This document shows, one piece after another, positions 61,721 to 64,000 of a DNA stretch of 64,000 nt. Within the stretch, counting starts at the first letter, position 1. The number at the start of each line of letters is the position of its first letter. The position numbers were made by a program, and so were the translations under genes. Source of the DNA: Nitrospirae bacterium YQR-1. GTDB lineage: Bacteria; Nitrospirota; Thermodesulfovibrionia; Thermodesulfovibrionales; Magnetobacteriaceae. The stretch spans positions 30,363 through 94,362 of the forward strand of contig JAMOBJ010000010.1 of assembly GCA_039908095.1 (NCBI GenBank), written 5' to 3'. The notes under the pieces are model-generated. The model saw only the letters and a program-made list of their open reading frames with translations, searched no databases and was not told the origin of the DNA.

Positions 61721-61852
61721 ATGGCACAAGAGCAAACCATATGTGTAGTGTGTGCATGGCGGGAGCACTGTAACAAGAAGTTTTCCATAAGCGGTAAAGA
61801 TATGCGATGCGTGGATTTTACAAGAGACCTTTCAATAAAAAAAGAGCAGTAG
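61721..61852 (+). CDS. Small Cys-rich protein, 43 residues
   Basis: MAQEQTICVVCAWREHCNKK.. then ..GKDMRCVDFTRDLSI: four cysteines spaced C-x2-C-x5-C-x12-C, a likely metal site. GAGGAC lies 9-14 bases before the ATG and the gene is 43 bp ahead of the methyltransferase. The codon pattern and the compact Cys spacing argue for a real gene; similar short proteins occur in sulfate reducers. Function unknown. Confidence 0.6.
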   Translation: MAQEQTICVVCAWREHCNKKFSISGKDMRCVDFTRDLSIKKEQ

Positions 61853-61895
61853 TGGTGGTTTTTAGAGAGATGACAAAAGCGGAGGGGACAATCGG

Positions 61896-62909
61896 ATGAG
61901 AAAAGCTCATTTAGAATATTTACGCTGCCCTGGGTGCCTGGGTGGTTTGGTTATACAGAAGACAGATGAGGTCAATGATGATAAAGTTAAAGAGGGTATG
62001 CTTCAATGCCGCAACTGTGGTGCTTCATATCCGATAATCAAATATATTCCCCGCTTTGTCCCAATTGACAACTACGCTGCAAGTTTTGGTTTTGAGTGGA
62101 ATAGGCATCCGAGAACTCTTCTGGATTCATACACAGGGCTGAAGATTACAGAGGATAGATTTTTTAATGAGACAAAGTGGGGCAGAAACCTTCAGAACGA
62201 GACTATGCTTGAAATTGGCTCAGGAGCCGGAAGATATACCGAAATTGCACTTCAAACCGGTGCATTTATCGTTTCGCTTGACTACAGTAATGCAGTTGAG
62301 GCTAATTACGCCTCTCACGGTGATAATGAAAACCTTCTTATAGTGCAGGGAGATATTTACAATCTGCCCGTTAAGAGGGGTTTCTTTGACAAATTATTGT
62401 GCATTGGAGTGCTTCAGCACACACCGGATGTGAAAAAGGCATTTCTGTCCTTGCCGCCATGTTTAAAACCGGGTGGAAGGCTTACTATTGACATTTATTG
62501 CAAATTTGACAAATGGTACAAAGACCTCCTTATGACGAAGTATTATATCCGGCCATTTACTACAAAACTCCCACCTGAGAAGCTCTATAAGTTATGTGAG
62601 AAATACGTGAATTTTCTGTATCCGATAACAGGCCTTTTTCATAAGATTACCGGAATAAGCAGCAGAAAGCTAAGTATTATCTTTAGTATGGCGGATTACC
62701 GGGGAGTGTTCAATCTCAGCGAGAATGTGTTAAAGGAGTGGGCAGTGCTGGATACGTTTGACTTTCTCTCTGCGGCATATGATAACCCCCTTAATATGGA
62801 GCAGGTAAAAGCGCTTTTTAAGGAGGCCGATCTGGATGATGTGGAAATACACTATGGCTACAACGGAATAGAAGGGCGGGGAAAGAGAAAGGCTGCAGGC
62901 AGCTCATAG
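61896..62909 (+). CDS. Class I methyltransferase with N-terminal zinc ribbon
   Basis: 337 residues. A Trm112-like zinc ribbon, LRCPGCLGGL..LQCRNCGASYPI (10-47), then the SAM-binding domain: MLEIGSGAGRYTEIAL (about 105-120), VSLDYSNAVEAN, FDKLLCIGVLQHTPDVKKAF and LKPGGRLTIDIY. C-terminal extension with YKDLLMTKYYIRPF. Proteins of this layout often modify small molecules or sugars. Substrate unknown. Possibly co-transcribed with the small Cys protein upstream. Confidence 0.8.
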   Translation: MRKAHLEYLRCPGCLGGLVIQKTDEVNDDKVKEGMLQCRNCGASYPIIKYIPRFVPIDNYAASFGFEWNRHPRTLLDSYTGLKITEDRFFNETKWGRNLQNETMLEIGSGAGRYTEIALQTGAFIVSLDYSNAVEANYASHGDNENLLIVQGDIYNLPVKRGFFDKLLCIGVLQHTPDVKKAFLSLPPCLKPGGRLTIDIYCKFDKWYKDLLMTKYYIRPFTTKLPPEKLYKLCEKYVNFLYPITGLFHKITGISSRKLSIIFSMADYRGVFNLSENVLKEWAVLDTFDFLSAAYDNPLNMEQVKALFKEADLDDVEIHYGYNGIEGRGKRKAAGSS

Positions 62910-62940
62910 TTTAGATTTTTTTACTGCACTTTCGTATAAA

Positions 62941-63069
62941 TAATTCCAATTCTAATTCATTTGTCTAACTTCGTTGTCCTTGTCAAAAGCTCCGGGGCGT
63001 ACCCAAAAGTACGCCTCCGTCACTTTCTTCTTTCCGCCTGTGTTTACTTCTGACTGCCGCTTGGTATTA
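62941..63069. repeat. TAATACC-family palindromic repeat, copy 6
   Basis: 129 bp. Left end TAATTCCAATTCTAATTCAT then TGTCTAACTTCGTTGTCC; right end on the other strand TAATACCAAGCGGCAGTCAG then AAGTAAACACAGGCGG. The centre has GCGTAC-CCAAAA-GTACGC. Its right end supplies the TAA stop of the phosphofructokinase gene. Confidence 0.82.
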
Positions 63070-63924
63070 CTTAAGATCGGGTTGGCCGATTTCCTTCAGC
63101 AGATTTGTAAACCAGCCGAGTTTTGCATTAAACGGTTTACCGCCCTTTATACGCGTAAACTCTATGCAGCGTAAGACGCCTCTCTTTTCCTCGTCATGGC
63201 CGACGATGCCCGGGGTGCCCTTTCCGGCCATCTCTACCGCAAGGTCAGTCATTGCCTTAATCAGCATCAGGTCCTGAAGAATTGGACGTGCTGCCCTTGC
63301 GTAGTAGCCGCTTTTTTGTACAAGCGTTTTACCGGCGCTTGCCTTAGATAGCAGCGCATCAGCGTGCCACTGCCCTACGTTTACCTTATCCAATTTAACG
63401 TGTCCGAAGGCGTCCCTTGGTACCTCAAGCCCCTTTGATTCAAGTTCCTTAACTATTCCGGCCGCTCCCGCTCCCTCGGATATGAATATGTTTGCGCAGT
63501 CTTTATCGGTTAATTTCTTGTTGAGATAATCAGCAAGTTTATCCATATCGTATTCCACTTCAGGAATTAAAACGGCATCAACATCGTACCTTTCCCTTGA
63601 GAGGCCGAATGAGTCCAGAAAGTCCAGATGTTTTAGTTTTTCATGATAAACTTCAGCGGTTTTTGCCGTCAGGTATCCACAGTTTCTTCCCATAACCTCG
63701 TGCACTATGAGCATACGCGGGTTTGCCGATGACTCCGCCACAACATTCATAAAGAAATTAGCACCATGTTCGGCAGCCGTGTAAGCACCCAGCGTTTGGG
63801 CTATAGGCACAATGTCGTTATCAACCGTTTTTGGCAGCCCAATTACCGTCAGCTCATAGCCGTTGTCGTGCAGATACTTTGCCAAATCAGCCGCCGTCAG
63901 ACTTGTATCATCACCGCCTATTGT
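63067..63924 (-). CDS. pfp: PPi-dependent 6-phosphofructokinase, 5' end missing
   Basis: About 285 residues of the C-terminal part. TIGGDDTSLTAA (the GGDD of PPi-dependent enzymes in place of the ATP-type GGDGS), GLPKTVDNDI with catalytic Asp-Asn-Asp, VHEVMGRNCGYL and IPEVEYD. It phosphorylates fructose 6-phosphate with PPi, reversibly. Upstream of TIGGDD the frame continues only into 77 bases copied from rplY (63924-64000), which are not PFP sequence. So the true N-terminus (~100 residues) is absent here, and the join is probably an assembly artefact. Confidence 0.9.
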   Translation of the reverse strand, partial: TIGGDDTSLTAADLAKYLHDNGYELTVIGLPKTVDNDIVPIAQTLGAYTAAEHGANFFMNVVAESSANPRMLIVHEVMGRNCGYLTAKTAEVYHEKLKHLDFLDSFGLSRERYDVDAVLIPEVEYDMDKLADYLNKKLTDKDCANIFISEGAGAAGIVKELESKGLEVPRDAFGHVKLDKVNVGQWHADALLSKASAGKTLVQKSGYYARAARPILQDLMLIKAMTDLAVEMAGKGTPGIVGHDEEKRGVLRCIEFTRIKGGKPFNAKLGWFTNLLKEIGQPDLK

Positions 63925-64000
63925 GTATAGAAAGGGACAATCCACCCCGATACACTTTAGCAGAAAGGAGTTAGTTCCTTTTGTCAACGCCTCGGCACAC
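63924..64000 (-). repeat. 77-bp exact inverted copy of rplY interior at window end
   Basis: On the minus strand, 64000-63924 is identical to the plus strand 57223-57299. At 63923 the sequences part: the pfp side reads CAATAGGCGG where rplY reads TAATGGCGG. The copied segment ends exactly at the window edge. Confidence 0.97.

Overview
The window looks like a chromosomal piece of a Gram-negative, anaerobic, sulfur-metabolising bacterium of moderate GC, most likely from the Nitrospirota (Thermodesulfovibrio / magnetotactic lineage). The reasons are a DsrC with both redox cysteines next to DsrM and DsrK homologues, pyrophosphate-linked glycolytic enzymes (pyruvate phosphate dikinase, PPi-phosphofructokinase), an orphan CooC, a large CHAT-NTPase-TPR protein, and type IV pilin and Wza/Wzc-type envelope genes. 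No rRNA or magnetosome gene is present, so the taxonomic placement is inference.

Layout. 1-8040: a MntA/HepT toxin-antitoxin pair cut by the window edge, CooC, a DUF2155 lipoprotein, a 255-bp MITE-like element, a pilin gene with a clear sigma-54 promoter, a TMTC-like membrane protein with TPRs, a phosphohexomutase and a HicAB pair with a striking operator/promoter. 8340-13225: three membrane proteins of envelope glycan type. 13265-16002: a PP-loop ATPase and exonuclease VII (xseAB). 16102-22526: a CHAT-NTPase-TPR protein divergent from a four-gene Mu-like phage packaging remnant. 22534-26050: a membrane glycosyltransferase-like protein, a methyltransferase-like protein and ilvE. 26159-29509: dsrC-dsrM-dsrK-tetraheme cytochrome. 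29704-32012: rpsF-ssb-rpsR followed by two DUF507 genes, an HNH nuclease and an unknown Cys-rich protein, in place of the usual rplI. 32107-34515: a degenerate sigma-54 activator, a secreted protein and a Uma2 nuclease.

35129-52306 is one long leftward exopolysaccharide locus. It starts with a carbamoyltransferase, DUF5989 and SxtJ. It continues with a deacetylase, Wzx flippase, GT2, ATP-grasp, BY-kinase-like ATPase, Wza, Wzc-like, a sugar transferase carrying a PilZ-like tail, Wzy/ligase, GT2, GT4 and a secreted protein. It ends in a frameshifted radical-SAM/SPASM remnant. Together these would initiate, extend, flip, polymerise, modify and export a surface polysaccharide.

52833-64000 holds an Ogt, an STAS-MlaE pair, a coiled-coil protein built on 33-bp repeats, the housekeeping run prs-rplY-pth with a tRNA-Gln, ppdK, a small Cys protein, a methyltransferase and a partial PPi-phosphofructokinase. 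A family of ~105-145 bp palindromic repeats ending in TAATACC is scattered between genes, often abutting stop codons. The last 77 bases of the window are an exact inverted copy of the inside of rplY, which most likely marks an assembly join.
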